Source: OFTM10 sp964196195
GTDB taxonomy: Bacteria > Actinomycetota > Acidimicrobiia > Acidimicrobiales > Aldehydirespiratoraceae
Reading direction: 5' to 3'
NCBI GenBank assembly: GCA_964196195.1
Contig: CAXMSE010000103.1
Span: 1-47,631 of the forward strand
DNA length: 47,631 nt
Position 1 is the first letter of the stretch, and each line of letters opens with the position of its first letter. This document shows positions 16,617 to 25,843 of this stretch, one piece after another. The position numbers and the translations under genes were made by a program. The notes below the pieces were generated by a model. It saw only the letters and a program-made list of their open reading frames with translations, made no database searches and had not been told where the DNA came from.

Positions 16617-18230
16617 TCAGACGTTCTCGACGTCAAGTTCGCCGTTGGAATACGACGCCCTCAGATCCTTTTTCGAGAACTTGCCCACTGATGTCTTCGG
16701 GATCTCGTCGACGAACGCCCACCGCTCGGGTAGCCACCACTTGGCGACCTTGTCGGTCAGGTATTCGATGAGTTCAGCAGGGGTGGCCGTGGCATCCTCA
16801 CCGAGAACCACGCACGCCAGAGGTCGCTCGTCCCAGCGGTCGTCGGGAACTCCCACCACGGCCGCCTCGCGCACCGCGGGATGACCCATGAGGGTGTTTT
16901 CGAGGTCGACCGAGCTGATCCATTCGCCCCCGGACTTGATCACGTCCTTGGCCCGATCTGAGATCTGGATGTATCCCTTGGCATTGATCGAACCGACGTC
17001 GCCGGTACGAAGCCAGCCATCGTGGAACTTCTCTTCGGTGGGCTCGAGGTAGTAGGCACCGGTGATCCAGGGTCCACGGATCTCGATCTCTCCCTGGGCT
17101 TCGTCGTCCCACGGAAGTGTGGCTCCGTCGTCGTCACAGATCCGAATCTCGACACCGGGAAGGATCCGCCCGGTACGACTGCGCCAACTCATGGGATCGT
17201 CTGCCGGGTCCTTCTTCGGGACTCTCGCGAGCGCGCCCAAGGGACTGGTTTCGGTCATTCCCCATGCCTGGATCACCTCGACGCCGAAGGTCTCGTCGTA
17301 GGCCTCCATGAGACTCCGTGGCACGGCCGAGCCTCCGCACACGATGTACTTGAGTGAGCTCAGGTCGGCGTCAGGTCGGTTGTGGAGGATGTCCGACAAG
17401 ACGGACGGAACGGCCCCTGAGATGGTGGGCCTGGTCGTTTCGATCACGTCGGTGATCGGGCCGGCCTGGAGGAATTGCTGGGGCATCACCAGGTCGCTGC
17501 CCACCCACCACGCCGCATAGGGCATTCCCCATGCGTTGGCGTGGAACTGGGGGACGATGAGCAGCACGCTCTCGTTCTCGCTGAGGCCAAGAGTCTGGGC
17601 GGAGGTGACGGCCAGGGAATGGAGATAGGTGGATCGATGGGAGTAGGAGACACCCTTCGGATTGCCGGTGGTGCCGCTCGTGTAACACATCGCCGCGGCG
17701 GCCCGTTCATCCACGTCGGGGTAGTCGAATCCGGGTGACTCGGCGGCCAGGAATTCCTCGTAGTCGATAGTGTCGCCCAGGCCGGATGTGTCGCCCTCAC
17801 CGCAGGTGATGATGTGTTCGACGGTGGTGAGTTGGTCGCGCACGCGGGCGAGCAGGGGCGCGATCGACGCGTCGACGATGATCACTCGATCGGCCGCATG
17901 ATTCACCACAAAGGCGAGCTGGTCGGGAAACAGACGGATGTTGAGCGTATGGAGCACCGCGCCCATGCAGGGGATAGCGAGATAGGCCTCCATGTGGCGT
18001 TGGTTGTTCCACATGAAGGTGCCGACCCGATCGCCGGATTCCACTCCGAGGGCGGTGAGCGCCGCCGCCAGGCAGTCGACCCGGTCGCCGATCTCGCCGA
18101 AAGTGGCGGTGTGCGCCGGCTCACCCGGACCCTGGTAGGTGATGATCTCGGAGTCTGCGTGGACGGTGCGCCCGTGGCGGAAAAGCTGGGTGATGGTGAG
18201 CTGGGTGTCCTGCATGGTGCTGGTGATCAT
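16617..18230 (-). CDS. AMP-forming acyl-CoA synthetase (medium/long-chain fatty acid-CoA ligase)
   Basis: 537 residues, the full family length. The adenylate-forming P-loop YTSGTTGNPKG is at 183-193. Further motifs are GMTETSPLG, GWLRTGDVG and the C-terminal lysine motif PKTSVGKFSKKDL. HTLNIRLFPDQLAFVVNHA and FHANAWGMPYAAWW resemble the AlkK/FadD3-like branch that activates medium to long chains. It activates a carboxylic acid with ATP and CoA. The divergent CaiB-type CoA-transferase gene starts 86 bases away, which fits a common acyl-CoA pathway. Confidence 0.93.
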   Translation of the reverse strand: MITSTMQDTQLTITQLFRHGRTVHADSEIITYQGPGEPAHTATFGEIGDRVDCLAAALTALGVESGDRVGTFMWNNQRHMEAYLAIPCMGAVLHTLNIRLFPDQLAFVVNHAADRVIIVDASIAPLLARVRDQLTTVEHIITCGEGDTSGLGDTIDYEEFLAAESPGFDYPDVDERAAAAMCYTSGTTGNPKGVSYSHRSTYLHSLAVTSAQTLGLSENESVLLIVPQFHANAWGMPYAAWWVGSDLVMPQQFLQAGPITDVIETTRPTISGAVPSVLSDILHNRPDADLSSLKYIVCGGSAVPRSLMEAYDETFGVEVIQAWGMTETSPLGALARVPKKDPADDPMSWRSRTGRILPGVEIRICDDDGATLPWDDEAQGEIEIRGPWITGAYYLEPTEEKFHDGWLRTGDVGSINAKGYIQISDRAKDVIKSGGEWISSVDLENTLMGHPAVREAAVVGVPDDRWDERPLACVVLGEDATATPAELIEYLTDKVAKWWLPERWAFVDEIPKTSVGKFSKKDLRASYSNGELDVENV

Positions 18231-18316
18231 GAGGTGATGTTGCCCTCATCTGGCCGATTGCTCAAGTGCTGGCGCGGTGTGCAGTCGGGCGGCCACGGTC
18301 GATACCGTTCTCCCTC

Positions 18317-19534
18317 GTGTCCCACTCCACAGTGAACGAGCTTGCCGGCCGACCCTTGTCGGGGGTGCGGGTAGCCGATCTCACCACCGTGGTGATGGGG
18401 CCACTGGCCACCCGAATGCTGGCCGACATGGGCGCCGACGTGATTCGAATCGAGGCACCCGAGGGCGATGTGATGCGCCACTACGAGCCGATGCGTAGCC
18501 CGGGGATGAGTGCGTTTGCGTTGAATCTCAATCGCAACAAGCGCTGCGTGGTGCTCGACCTGAAGGCCGAGGAAGGCCGTCGCGCGATGCACGACCTGAT
18601 CGGCACCTGTGACGTGTTCGTCACCAACGTGCGTCGTGGTGCCCTCGCTCGGCTCGGACTCGACGAGGACTCGGTGCGAGCTACGCGGCCCGACATCATC
18701 TACTGCGTCGCCAACGGGTTCGGTAGCGATGGGCCCAAGGCAGACCAGGCGGCCTACGACGATGTGATGCAGGCGGCGTCGGGGCTCGCTTCGATGTTCA
18801 GCTGGCATGGCGAGGAGCCGCGGCTGGTGCCGAGCATCCTCGCCGACAAGATCACCGGGATGCACATAGCGTTCGCGGTTGCAGCCGCGCTGCACGGTCG
18901 AGCTCTCACTGGAGCAGGCACCTCGATCGAGGTGCCGATGGCCGAGACCATGGCGGCGTTCAACCTCGTTGAACATCTCGGGGGACAGACCTTCGAGCCG
19001 CCGTTCGGTGGTTTCAGCTACGGCCGCGTGCGCACACCTCACCGACGGCCGCGGAGAACAACCGACGGCTGGATAGTGATCCTGCCTTACAGCACCCAGA
19101 ACTGGCATCACTTCTGGGAGTTCGGCGACCAATCCGAGCTCAGCGACGAGCCTCGCTTCGCGACGGCGGCGGCGCGAATCGAAAATGCCGACGAGCTCTA
19201 CAGCCTGATGGACGAGATCGTCAATCAGAAGAGCAGCGAGGACTGGCTCGACTACTGCGAGACCCATTCCATTCCGGCCTCTGAGGTGGTGGAGCTCGAG
19301 GAGCTGCGTCACGACCCTCATTTCGACGCAGTGGGGCTACTGCGCGAGGAGCAACACCCCACCGAGGGTGCCTACCGCTACGTGCGCGACCCGATCGTGT
19401 TCGATGGACAACCCTCGCCTCTCTATCGCCACGCCCCACGGCTCGGAGCCGACACTGCCGAGGTGTTGGGCGAGTTGGGTTGGTCGGCCGAACGGATCAA
19501 GGCCCTCCTCGCCGAGGCGCCACCCGAAGACTGA
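18317..19534 (+). CDS. CaiB/BaiF family III CoA-transferase
   Basis: 405 residues from the GTG at 18317. The N-terminus has the family III start GVRVADLTTVVMGPLATRMLADMGADVIRIE, then NRNKRCVVLDLK. The catalytic aspartate is expected at Asp148 in QAAYDDVMQAASG. The family moves CoA between carboxylic acids through an aspartyl-CoA intermediate. It stops at 19534, one base before the stop of the convergent fusion gene (the two stops form TGATCA), leaving no space for a terminator. The acyl substrate is unknown; alpha-methylacyl-CoA racemase activity is also known in the family. Confidence 0.9.
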   Translation: MSHSTVNELAGRPLSGVRVADLTTVVMGPLATRMLADMGADVIRIEAPEGDVMRHYEPMRSPGMSAFALNLNRNKRCVVLDLKAEEGRRAMHDLIGTCDVFVTNVRRGALARLGLDEDSVRATRPDIIYCVANGFGSDGPKADQAAYDDVMQAASGLASMFSWHGEEPRLVPSILADKITGMHIAFAVAAALHGRALTGAGTSIEVPMAETMAAFNLVEHLGGQTFEPPFGGFSYGRVRTPHRRPRRTTDGWIVILPYSTQNWHHFWEFGDQSELSDEPRFATAAARIENADELYSLMDEIVNQKSSEDWLDYCETHSIPASEVVELEELRHDPHFDAVGLLREEQHPTEGAYRYVRDPIVFDGQPSPLYRHAPRLGADTAEVLGELGWSAERIKALLAEAPPED

Positions 19535-20686
19535 TCAATCGGCGGTTTCGGCGGCAGCCTTGATGCCTTCGATCGTGGCCTGCATGTTGGCCTTCACCTG
19601 CTTGCGGCGCCCGTTGATGATGGCTGCTTCGCGAGACGGCGCGTCCATCACCTTCGTCACGGTGAGGTTGTTGGTGATACCGATCCGCATGGAGAACCGG
19701 AGCCGCGTGTTGAGGCCCAGCTCGGAGGTCTCGAGCCGCCACACGGCGCCGGGGTCGGCGGGGTCGGTGGTCGACCACTCGAAGACGCGACCTTCTTCGA
19801 GGTCGGTGACATGACACTCGACCTCCCACTCGAAGTCGCCGGCCTTGTTGTGGCCGGTGAAGGTGGCACCGAACCCTCGGCCATCTCCTGTCCAGTCGGC
19901 GCCCTGGAACTCGTGGGAGAACCGGGCGGCAATGTTGATGTCGCTGATCAGCGGCCACAGCTCGCGTGGTCGGGCGTCGATGTCGATCTCGGTGACCACT
20001 CCTTGGCCGTCGGTGATACGGGTCGATCCATCCTCTGAGGCCCGAACACGCGTGTAGCCCCACCGGTCGAAGTAGGTGATCTCTTCGGCCGGGCGGCGCC
20101 GGACCGGGCTGAAGTCGGTGCCAACGGTGTGGGCGACGGGAAAGGTGACGATCGTGGTGACGCCGGGGGGGATCGCGAGGACTTCGGCGAGCCTCTCGAC
20201 ATTGGCGTTGAGAAGGGTCGTCCAGGTGGTGCCGAGGCCCCGGGAGCGTAGGGCCAGGTTGAAGCTCCAGGCTGATTGGATCACCGAGTCGAACAAGCCA
20301 GGGCGTCCCGAGCTGTCGTGAACTCCCCAGATGGCCACGATCACCAGAGCCGGGGCCTTGGCGAAGTTGTCGACCAGGTAGGCGCTGGAGTCGTAGACCT
20401 TCTCCTTCGGGTGGCCGGTGCCTTCGAGTCGGTCGGCGACGCGACCCATGAACTCGCCGCTTTCTCGGTATATCTCGCCGAGTCGTTCCTTGGTGGCGGC
20501 ATCGCGCACGATCATCCAACGACGGCTCGCGTCGTTGCCGCCGCTCGGGGCCTGTTCGGCAAGGTCGATGCAGTCAAAGAGGGTCTGGTCGCCGACGTCA
20601 CGCGAGAAGTCGAGTCTCTTCCTCACGGCCCGGGTGGTGGTGAGCAGGCGGTCGGTCTCGGCCAGGTCGAATGGATGTTCGGTCAT
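19535..20686 (-). CDS. Nitroreductase-SRPBCC fusion protein
   Basis: 383 residues with two domains. Residues 1-210 form a nitroreductase fold (TTTRAVRKRLDFSRDV, APSGGNDASRRWMIVRD, IQSAWSFNLALRSRGLGTTWTTLL), which binds FMN in characterised relatives. After a linker at about 211-230, residues 230-383 form an SRPBCC domain (TEIDIDARPRELWPLISDIN, HEFQGADWTG, ending IEGIKAAAETAD) related to the separate protein at 15779-16276. The fusion suggests that the SRPBCC part presents or binds the ligand reduced by the flavin domain (inference). The SCO6745-family gene lies four bases upstream. Confidence 0.87.
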   Translation of the reverse strand: MTEHPFDLAETDRLLTTTRAVRKRLDFSRDVGDQTLFDCIDLAEQAPSGGNDASRRWMIVRDAATKERLGEIYRESGEFMGRVADRLEGTGHPKEKVYDSSAYLVDNFAKAPALVIVAIWGVHDSSGRPGLFDSVIQSAWSFNLALRSRGLGTTWTTLLNANVERLAEVLAIPPGVTTIVTFPVAHTVGTDFSPVRRRPAEEITYFDRWGYTRVRASEDGSTRITDGQGVVTEIDIDARPRELWPLISDINIAARFSHEFQGADWTGDGRGFGATFTGHNKAGDFEWEVECHVTDLEEGRVFEWSTTDPADPGAVWRLETSELGLNTRLRFSMRIGITNNLTVTKVMDAPSREAAIINGRRKQVKANMQATIEGIKAAAETAD

Positions 20687-20690
20687 CGGT

Positions 20691-21437
20691 TCACTTCCCG
20701 GAGACGTAGGCGCGGGCGGCCTTGGCCAGGTCTCTCAGTTGAGCTCGTTCGTCGTCGGTGAGGACTTCGAGGTCGGCAGCATGGAGTTGATCGGTGGCGG
20801 CTTCGATGGCGGCGCGGTCATCGGCCAGGTGGGATACGTCGGCGTAGGGCCGAGGCCAGCCGAACATTTCGGCGTTCCACTCTCCCGCCGGCCCGGCGAG
20901 GACCGCGTCGAGCGGACTCATGCCTGCTGCTTGCACCGCTTCGGTGTGGCGCCCGAATCGCAGCTCTCGCATCACCTGGGCGAGTTGGAATGTGTGGGCC
21001 GCACCGGGCTCATCGGGGCGCGGCATGGCTCGCCAACCGGCGAACACCGCAGCCCCGGCCGGACTGGCGGAGTCGACGACTTTCTCGAGGATTTCGCCCA
21101 GGCGCTCGACTCCGTCCATTCCCGCGAGGTGTTGATCCCCCCATTCTTGGCAGATGTCGCAGTAGATGGCGGCCCCTTCTGTCGGCGTCATCACCGCTCG
21201 CCCGGCCACCACCAGCTCGCGCATCCGGTCGGGTTCCCAGAAGTAGGCCGCGGCCACCACATCATCGACCGGACAGTCGCCGAGCACGCCGAGCCGCCCC
21301 AGTGCGTATGCCCCCAAACCCTCCACGGCCAGACCCCTGGCGCCGGCTTTCTCGGCTGTGGCGCCGGTGATCAGCCAGTCCATCGCCAACATCCCGATCG
21401 AGCCGCGCATGCTCCGGGCCACTGTCACGCTGTCCAT
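20691..21437 (-). CDS. SCO6745 family protein
   Basis: 248 residues from the ATG at 21437, chosen for the GGGAGG four bases before it; a GTG at 21479 would add 14 residues. The sequence matches the actinobacterial SCO6745 family by recognition: AAAYFWEPDRMRELV, FAGWRAMPRPDEPGAAHTFQLAQVMRELRFGRHTEAVQ, and EAATDQLHAADLEVLTDDERAQLRDL. These all-helical proteins have no settled function. It is directly followed by the nitroreductase-SRPBCC fusion gene, four bases apart, so the two are probably co-translated. Confidence 0.75.
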   Translation of the reverse strand: MDSVTVARSMRGSIGMLAMDWLITGATAEKAGARGLAVEGLGAYALGRLGVLGDCPVDDVVAAAYFWEPDRMRELVVAGRAVMTPTEGAAIYCDICQEWGDQHLAGMDGVERLGEILEKVVDSASPAGAAVFAGWRAMPRPDEPGAAHTFQLAQVMRELRFGRHTEAVQAAGMSPLDAVLAGPAGEWNAEMFGWPRPYADVSHLADDRAAIEAATDQLHAADLEVLTDDERAQLRDLAKAARAYVSGK

Positions 21438-21518
21438 TTCGCCTCCCAGGCCTCGAACTGAATGGCCCAATTTCATCACCTTCTCGATGTTCGGACCAGT
21501 CCGTGCGCCTCGCTTGAT

Positions 21519-22421
21519 CTACCAGCCGGCGAGGATCAGGTCGGGATCGAAGGTCGTCGGCTGGGAGGCGAGCACCGGGCGGGTGGAGGTTTGTACGAGC
21601 GAGGCACAGGCCGTCTCGAACTCTGGGCCCGTCAGGGTGAACATCCCGGTTGTGACCAGGGCCAGGACGGCAACGTCGTTTCGGCGGGCAAACTCCGTGA
21701 GAGTTGTGACGGCGTCGTCGGTGGTCAACACCTCCCAAGCCAGCGAAGGGAAACCCTGTTGTTCGGTGAGATCGAGCACGTAGGCGGCTTCGGACCTCAG
21801 GCCGGAGCGGTTGAGGCGTCTGTCGGACTGTGGGCGAGGACTGGCCGGACGCACCCGTACGAGGCGCAGGCTCGAACCCAATGCGTTGGCCAGGCCCGCG
21901 GCGGCCCGGAGCCCACGAGCCGCGAAGACCGAACGGTCGAGAGCCACCACCACGTCGCCGTCGAGGGGGGCGTCCACAGCCACTTCGGGTCCCACCATCA
22001 TGATCGGGCCGGCCCATTCGTAGCCCAGGGCCTCGGCGAACGACATCGAGTTGTGATCGGCTCCGGCTCCGCTCGAAGTCATCACCACCAGATCTGTTTG
22101 GGTGAGTTGGGCCGCGAGTCCTGACACCGGGTCTGAGCTGTGGACGATCGTCTCGTGGGAGATCGTCACGCCCGGGTGAGCAGCGGCGGCTCTCTCGACC
22201 ACCACCGCCAGATTCTCGCCCACCGTCAGGTCGATGATCTCAGCATCGCCATCCACGACGGAGATGAGGTGGATCGGCAGACCCCACCCCTCGGCCAGTT
22301 GAGCAGCGATGTCGAGGCCGCGGTCGCGATGGCGAGTCTCGGTGCTCACCGGAACAAGCAATCTGGATATGAGGGCGCCCGTGCCGAGATCGACCGGCGC
22401 GGGCCTTTCGGTGGGCTTCAT
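21519..22421 (-). CDS. Tandem universal stress protein (UspA domains)
   Basis: 300 residues arranged as two USP-like halves of about 150 each. Half one runs from ISRLLVPVSTETRHRDRGLDIAAQLAEGWGLPIHLISVVDGD to TDLVVMTSSGAGADHNSMSFAEALGYEWAGPIMMVG. Half two runs from VVVALDRSVFAARGLRAAAGLANALGSSLRLVRV to VAVLALVTTGMFTLTGPEF. Half one has GAGADHNSMSFAE where ATP-binding USPs have GxxGxxxxxxGS, so nucleotide binding is uncertain. It probably acts in stress responses in the cytoplasm. It stands alone between the SCO6745 gene and thymidine phosphorylase. Confidence 0.82.
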   Translation of the reverse strand: MKPTERPAPVDLGTGALISRLLVPVSTETRHRDRGLDIAAQLAEGWGLPIHLISVVDGDAEIIDLTVGENLAVVVERAAAAHPGVTISHETIVHSSDPVSGLAAQLTQTDLVVMTSSGAGADHNSMSFAEALGYEWAGPIMMVGPEVAVDAPLDGDVVVALDRSVFAARGLRAAAGLANALGSSLRLVRVRPASPRPQSDRRLNRSGLRSEAAYVLDLTEQQGFPSLAWEVLTTDDAVTTLTEFARRNDVAVLALVTTGMFTLTGPEFETACASLVQTSTRPVLASQPTTFDPDLILAGW

Positions 22422-22508
22422 GGGCCGACTCCGTTGTGGCCGTGTGCCCAGTACACCACCTTTCAGTTGCTGAAGGAAGGGCCATTATGGGCCGCGTTTG
22501 TAGCCTCG

Positions 22509-23792
22509 CTAGAGGGAGTCGGCGGAGATGTGTTCGATCACGATTGGTGGCCGTGGGCGGGGCTCGCTGCCTATCTGTACCGCCCCGTCGAGCATCGGTG
22601 TGACCTCCTCGAGCCGTGCGGGCGAGTCGGCGTGCAGTTCGAGCACGGGTTGACCGGCCTCGACTTCGTCGCCGGGCGCTACCAGACAGATCACACCCGC
22701 CGTGGCGCTCACCGGATCCTCCTTGCGTGCCCGGCCCGCCCCGAGGCGCCAGGCGGCATTGCCGATCGGCCGGGACCGCACCGCGGAAACGAAGCCGCTG
22801 GACGAGGCCTTGACATGGCTCTTGTACCCGGCAACCGGGAGTCCTGCACCCAGGTCGCCGCCCTGGGCCTCGACCATTTCCTCGAATATGGTCAAGGCCG
22901 CTCCGGACGCAAGGACAGAGTAGGGGTCGGCGTCGAGGCCGGCGAGACGCACCATATCTTCGGCGAGGGCGACGGTGAGTTCGATCACGTCGGCCGGGCC
23001 GCGCCCGGCGAGCACCTCGAGGGACTCCGTCACCTCGATGGCATTGCCGACCGCCCGTCCGAGCACGTCGTCCATGCGAGTGACCAGAGCCGATGTGGCG
23101 ACGCCGTGGTCGGTGCCCAGCCGCACCATCGTGCGGGCCAGCTTGGTGGCCGACTCGACGTCGGACATGAAGGCGCCGTCGCCTGCCTTGACGTCGAGTG
23201 TGAGGGCAGCGGTTCCTTCGGCGATTTTCTTCGACATTATGGAACTGGCGATCAGGGGGATCGACTCAACCGTGCCGGTCACGTCGCGCAGGGCATAGAG
23301 CTTGTGGTCGGCGGGGGCCAGGTCGCCGGTGGCGCCGGCGATGACGCCTCCGACCGTGGCGAGTTGGTGGCGGAATTCGGCGAGGGTGAGATCAGCGCGC
23401 CAGCCGGATATCGATTCCATCTTGTCGAGGGTGCCGCCGGTGTGGCCTAGCCCTCGACCCGAGAGCTGGGGCACCGCAGCGCCACAGGCTACGAGCAGGG
23501 GTACGAGTATGAGCGAGATCTTGTCGCCGACCCCACCGGTGGAGTGCTTGTCGACCGTCGGGCGCCCCAGGTCGGACAGGTCGAGTTTGGCCCCCGAGTC
23601 GATCATGGCATGGGTCCACCGGGAGAGTTCCTGGGGCACCATCCCGTTGAGGAAGATCGCCATGGCGAGGGACGCGGCCTGTTCGTCGGCTATCTCTCCA
23701 CCGGCGGCGTAGGTGGAGATGAACCAGTCGATCTGCTCGGGTGTGAGTTCTCCGCCGTCCCGCTTGGCCATGATTACATCGAGGACGTTCAT
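22509..23792 (-). CDS. deoA: Thymidine (pyrimidine-nucleoside) phosphorylase
   Basis: 427 residues from the ATG at 23792 (MNVLDVIMAKRDGGELTPEQIDWFI). The phosphorylase signature SGRGLGHTGGTLDKMES, the phosphate-binding STGGVGDKISL and the C-terminal all-beta domain (GDEVEAGQPVLELHADSPAR) are all present. It splits thymidine or uridine with phosphate to base plus (deoxy)ribose-1-phosphate. The end-of-window operon degrades pyrimidine bases further, so the organism can salvage and catabolise pyrimidines. A short dyad TACGG-TG-CCGTA at 23843-23854 lies in its upstream region. Confidence 0.95.
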   Translation of the reverse strand: MNVLDVIMAKRDGGELTPEQIDWFISTYAAGGEIADEQAASLAMAIFLNGMVPQELSRWTHAMIDSGAKLDLSDLGRPTVDKHSTGGVGDKISLILVPLLVACGAAVPQLSGRGLGHTGGTLDKMESISGWRADLTLAEFRHQLATVGGVIAGATGDLAPADHKLYALRDVTGTVESIPLIASSIMSKKIAEGTAALTLDVKAGDGAFMSDVESATKLARTMVRLGTDHGVATSALVTRMDDVLGRAVGNAIEVTESLEVLAGRGPADVIELTVALAEDMVRLAGLDADPYSVLASGAALTIFEEMVEAQGGDLGAGLPVAGYKSHVKASSSGFVSAVRSRPIGNAAWRLGAGRARKEDPVSATAGVICLVAPGDEVEAGQPVLELHADSPARLEEVTPMLDGAVQIGSEPRPRPPIVIEHISADSL

Positions 23793-23883
23793 TTCGGACG
23801 TGTCTCCTGCCGCTGTGATCAGTACCCACAATCATGCACGATTACGGTGCCGTACCCAGCGTGGGGCGCCGGCCGCTGTGGTG

Positions 23884-24837
23884 TCAACCGGCGAGCGACT
23901 CAGTGCCAGCGTCGGCAGCCTTGATGCCGAGCATGCGACACACGGCCACGGAAAGCTCGGGCTGGTTCATGGTGTAGAAGTGGAAGTGACGGACGCCGTG
24001 CTCCACCAACAATCGGCATTGTTCGGCGGCTACCGTGGCCGCCACCATCCGGCGGATCTCGGGCGAATCATCGAGGCCGCCGAAAAGGTCGTGCATCCAG
24101 GATGGAATATCGGTGCCACAGCGTTTGGCGAAGCCAACGAGCTTGGTGAAGTTGGTGACCGGCATGATCCCGGCCACGATCGGCGCGGTGATTCCCGCCA
24201 TCCTCACCGTCTCGAACCAGCGCACGAACACATCGGTGTCGAAGAAGAACTGGGTGATTGCCCGATCGGCGCCCGCCTCGAACTTTCGCTCGAGATTCTC
24301 GAGGTCGGCCGCGGCGCTGGCCGCCTTGGGATGGATCTCGGGGTAGGCCGCGACCGAGATGTCGAATTGATCACCATCTGGTCGTCGGCGCAGGCCGGCG
24401 ACCAGGTCGGCCGCGGTGTGGTAGCCGCCATCGACCGTGCCGTCTCCCTCTCCGGGAGGCGCGTCGCCTCGCAGGGCAACGATCCGGCGCACACCGGCGG
24501 CGACGTAGGAATCGACGACGGTGTCGACTTCTGTGGCCGTGCTTCCGACACACGTGAGATGGCCCGCGACCTCGAGGTCGGTGCTGGCGGCCAGCGACTC
24601 GATGGTGCTGACGGTGCGGTGCTGGGTGGTGCCGCCGGCTCCGTAGGTGACCGAAACGAAACTCGGTTCCAGGGGTGCGAGCTCAGCGATGCATGAATCG
24701 AGCTGGTTGGTGGCGGCGCTCGACCCCGGAGGGAAGAACTCGAACGAGACTTCGAGCTCGGGCCTGATCGGGGTTGTGACCCAGGGGCGGCGTGCGAGCC
24801 GGGCCGCGGTCTCCCGGTCGGAGATCTGGATGGTCAT
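23884..24837 (-). CDS. metF: 5,10-methylenetetrahydrofolate reductase
   Basis: 317 residues from the ATG at 24837, which overlaps the stop of the ArsR-methyltransferase gene (ATGA). MetF features include VSFEFFPPGSSAATNQL, FVSVTYGAGGTTQHRT, AGHLTCVGSTATEV, RIVALRGDAPPGEG, SVAAYPEIHPKA, FITQFFFDTD-like DRAITQFFFDTDVFVRWF and PIVAGIMPVTNF. This FAD enzyme makes 5-methyl-THF for methionine synthesis. Coupling to an ArsR-methyltransferase regulator suggests control by the S-adenosylmethionine/S-adenosylhomocysteine state. Confidence 0.95.
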   Translation of the reverse strand: MTIQISDRETAARLARRPWVTTPIRPELEVSFEFFPPGSSAATNQLDSCIAELAPLEPSFVSVTYGAGGTTQHRTVSTIESLAASTDLEVAGHLTCVGSTATEVDTVVDSYVAAGVRRIVALRGDAPPGEGDGTVDGGYHTAADLVAGLRRRPDGDQFDISVAAYPEIHPKAASAAADLENLERKFEAGADRAITQFFFDTDVFVRWFETVRMAGITAPIVAGIMPVTNFTKLVGFAKRCGTDIPSWMHDLFGGLDDSPEIRRMVAATVAAEQCRLLVEHGVRHFHFYTMNQPELSVAVCRMLGIKAADAGTESLAG

Positions 24838-25814
24838 GATGCGGCCTCGAGGGGGTAGACGGCGGGTGCGTCGGATTGCTGGCTGGCGACCCAGATCGAC
24901 ACCGTGAGCGGGTTGCCATGGGTTTCGATCGGATTCATGTGGCGAACGTTGAGGTCGGTGAGTCCGGCTGCTTCGCACCAGGCTGTGATCTCCTCGGTGG
25001 TGAAACCGAGGCGGCGGTGCGAGAGCTCGGTGCGAAGCGACTCGATCTGGTGGGGCCCGAAGTCGACGATGACCAGACGACCGAACGGGCGAAGTGTCCG
25101 TCCGGCCTGGGCGATTGCTTCGGCGGGGTCGTCGAGGAAGTGGAGTACGTGGTGCAGCACCGCCGCGTCGACCGATCCCGGCCGGCGCTCGATGTCGTAG
25201 GCGCTTCCGTGCTGCACCGAGCAGTGGCGGAGTTGGGCCTGGTCGAGCCGGCTACGAGCGAGGTTGAGCATCTTGGAGCTGAGGTCGAGCCCGACCCCGC
25301 GGCGAATCGAGGGAGCGAAGATCTCCAGGACACGGCCGGTGCCGGTGCCTATGTCGAGGAGTTCGTTGATGTCGAGGTCGGCTACGGCTTCGAGCATCGC
25401 GGCTTCGACGGCATTGTCGGCCACATGGAGCTGGCGCATGTCGTCCCAGTTGGTGGCAATCGATTCGAAGTAGCGCTCTGCGGCCTCGGCCCGTTCGGCT
25501 CGCACCACGGCGAGGCGATGAGCGTCGCGTTCGAAGATCGGATCGGTCTGATCGACGAGGGCGAGTACTGCAGAGGCCAGCTGTTGGCCCGTGCCGGTGA
25601 CTGCCGGGCGATAGAAGGCGCTGGTTCCTTCCGCGTGGCGGATGAGAAGCCCGGCGTCGCACAGGAGTTTGAGGTGGCGGCTGACGCGGGGCTGGGACTG
25701 ATCGAGGACCCGGCACAGCTCGCCGACGGTCAGTTCGGTTCGATCGAGGGCGGCCATGATGCGTAGTCGGGTCGATTCGGCGGTGGCTCTGAGCGCCTCG
25801 AGGAGTTCTTGCAT
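24834..25814 (-). CDS. ArsR-type regulator fused to a SAM-dependent methyltransferase
   Basis: 326 residues. Residues 1-80 form an ArsR winged helix (ALRATAESTRLRIMAALDRTELTVGELCRVLDQSQPRVSRHLKLLCDAGLL). It has no cysteine pair typical of metal sensing. Residues about 125-300 form a class I methyltransferase with the SAM loop ELLDIGTGTGRVLEIFAP and VLHHVLHFLDDPAEAIAQAGRTLRPFGRLVIVDF. Such fusions next to metF are known from other bacteria and are thought to sense SAM or SAH; that role is inference here. It is first in an operon with metF and has a palindromic operator 30 bases before its ATG. Confidence 0.9.
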   Translation of the reverse strand: MQELLEALRATAESTRLRIMAALDRTELTVGELCRVLDQSQPRVSRHLKLLCDAGLLIRHAEGTSAFYRPAVTGTGQQLASAVLALVDQTDPIFERDAHRLAVVRAERAEAAERYFESIATNWDDMRQLHVADNAVEAAMLEAVADLDINELLDIGTGTGRVLEIFAPSIRRGVGLDLSSKMLNLARSRLDQAQLRHCSVQHGSAYDIERRPGSVDAAVLHHVLHFLDDPAEAIAQAGRTLRPFGRLVIVDFGPHQIESLRTELSHRRLGFTTEEITAWCEAAGLTDLNVRHMNPIETHGNPLTVSIWVASQQSDAPAVYPLEAAS

Positions 25815-25843
25815 GCTGCAGAAGACTATCTGGTCCAGGTGAA

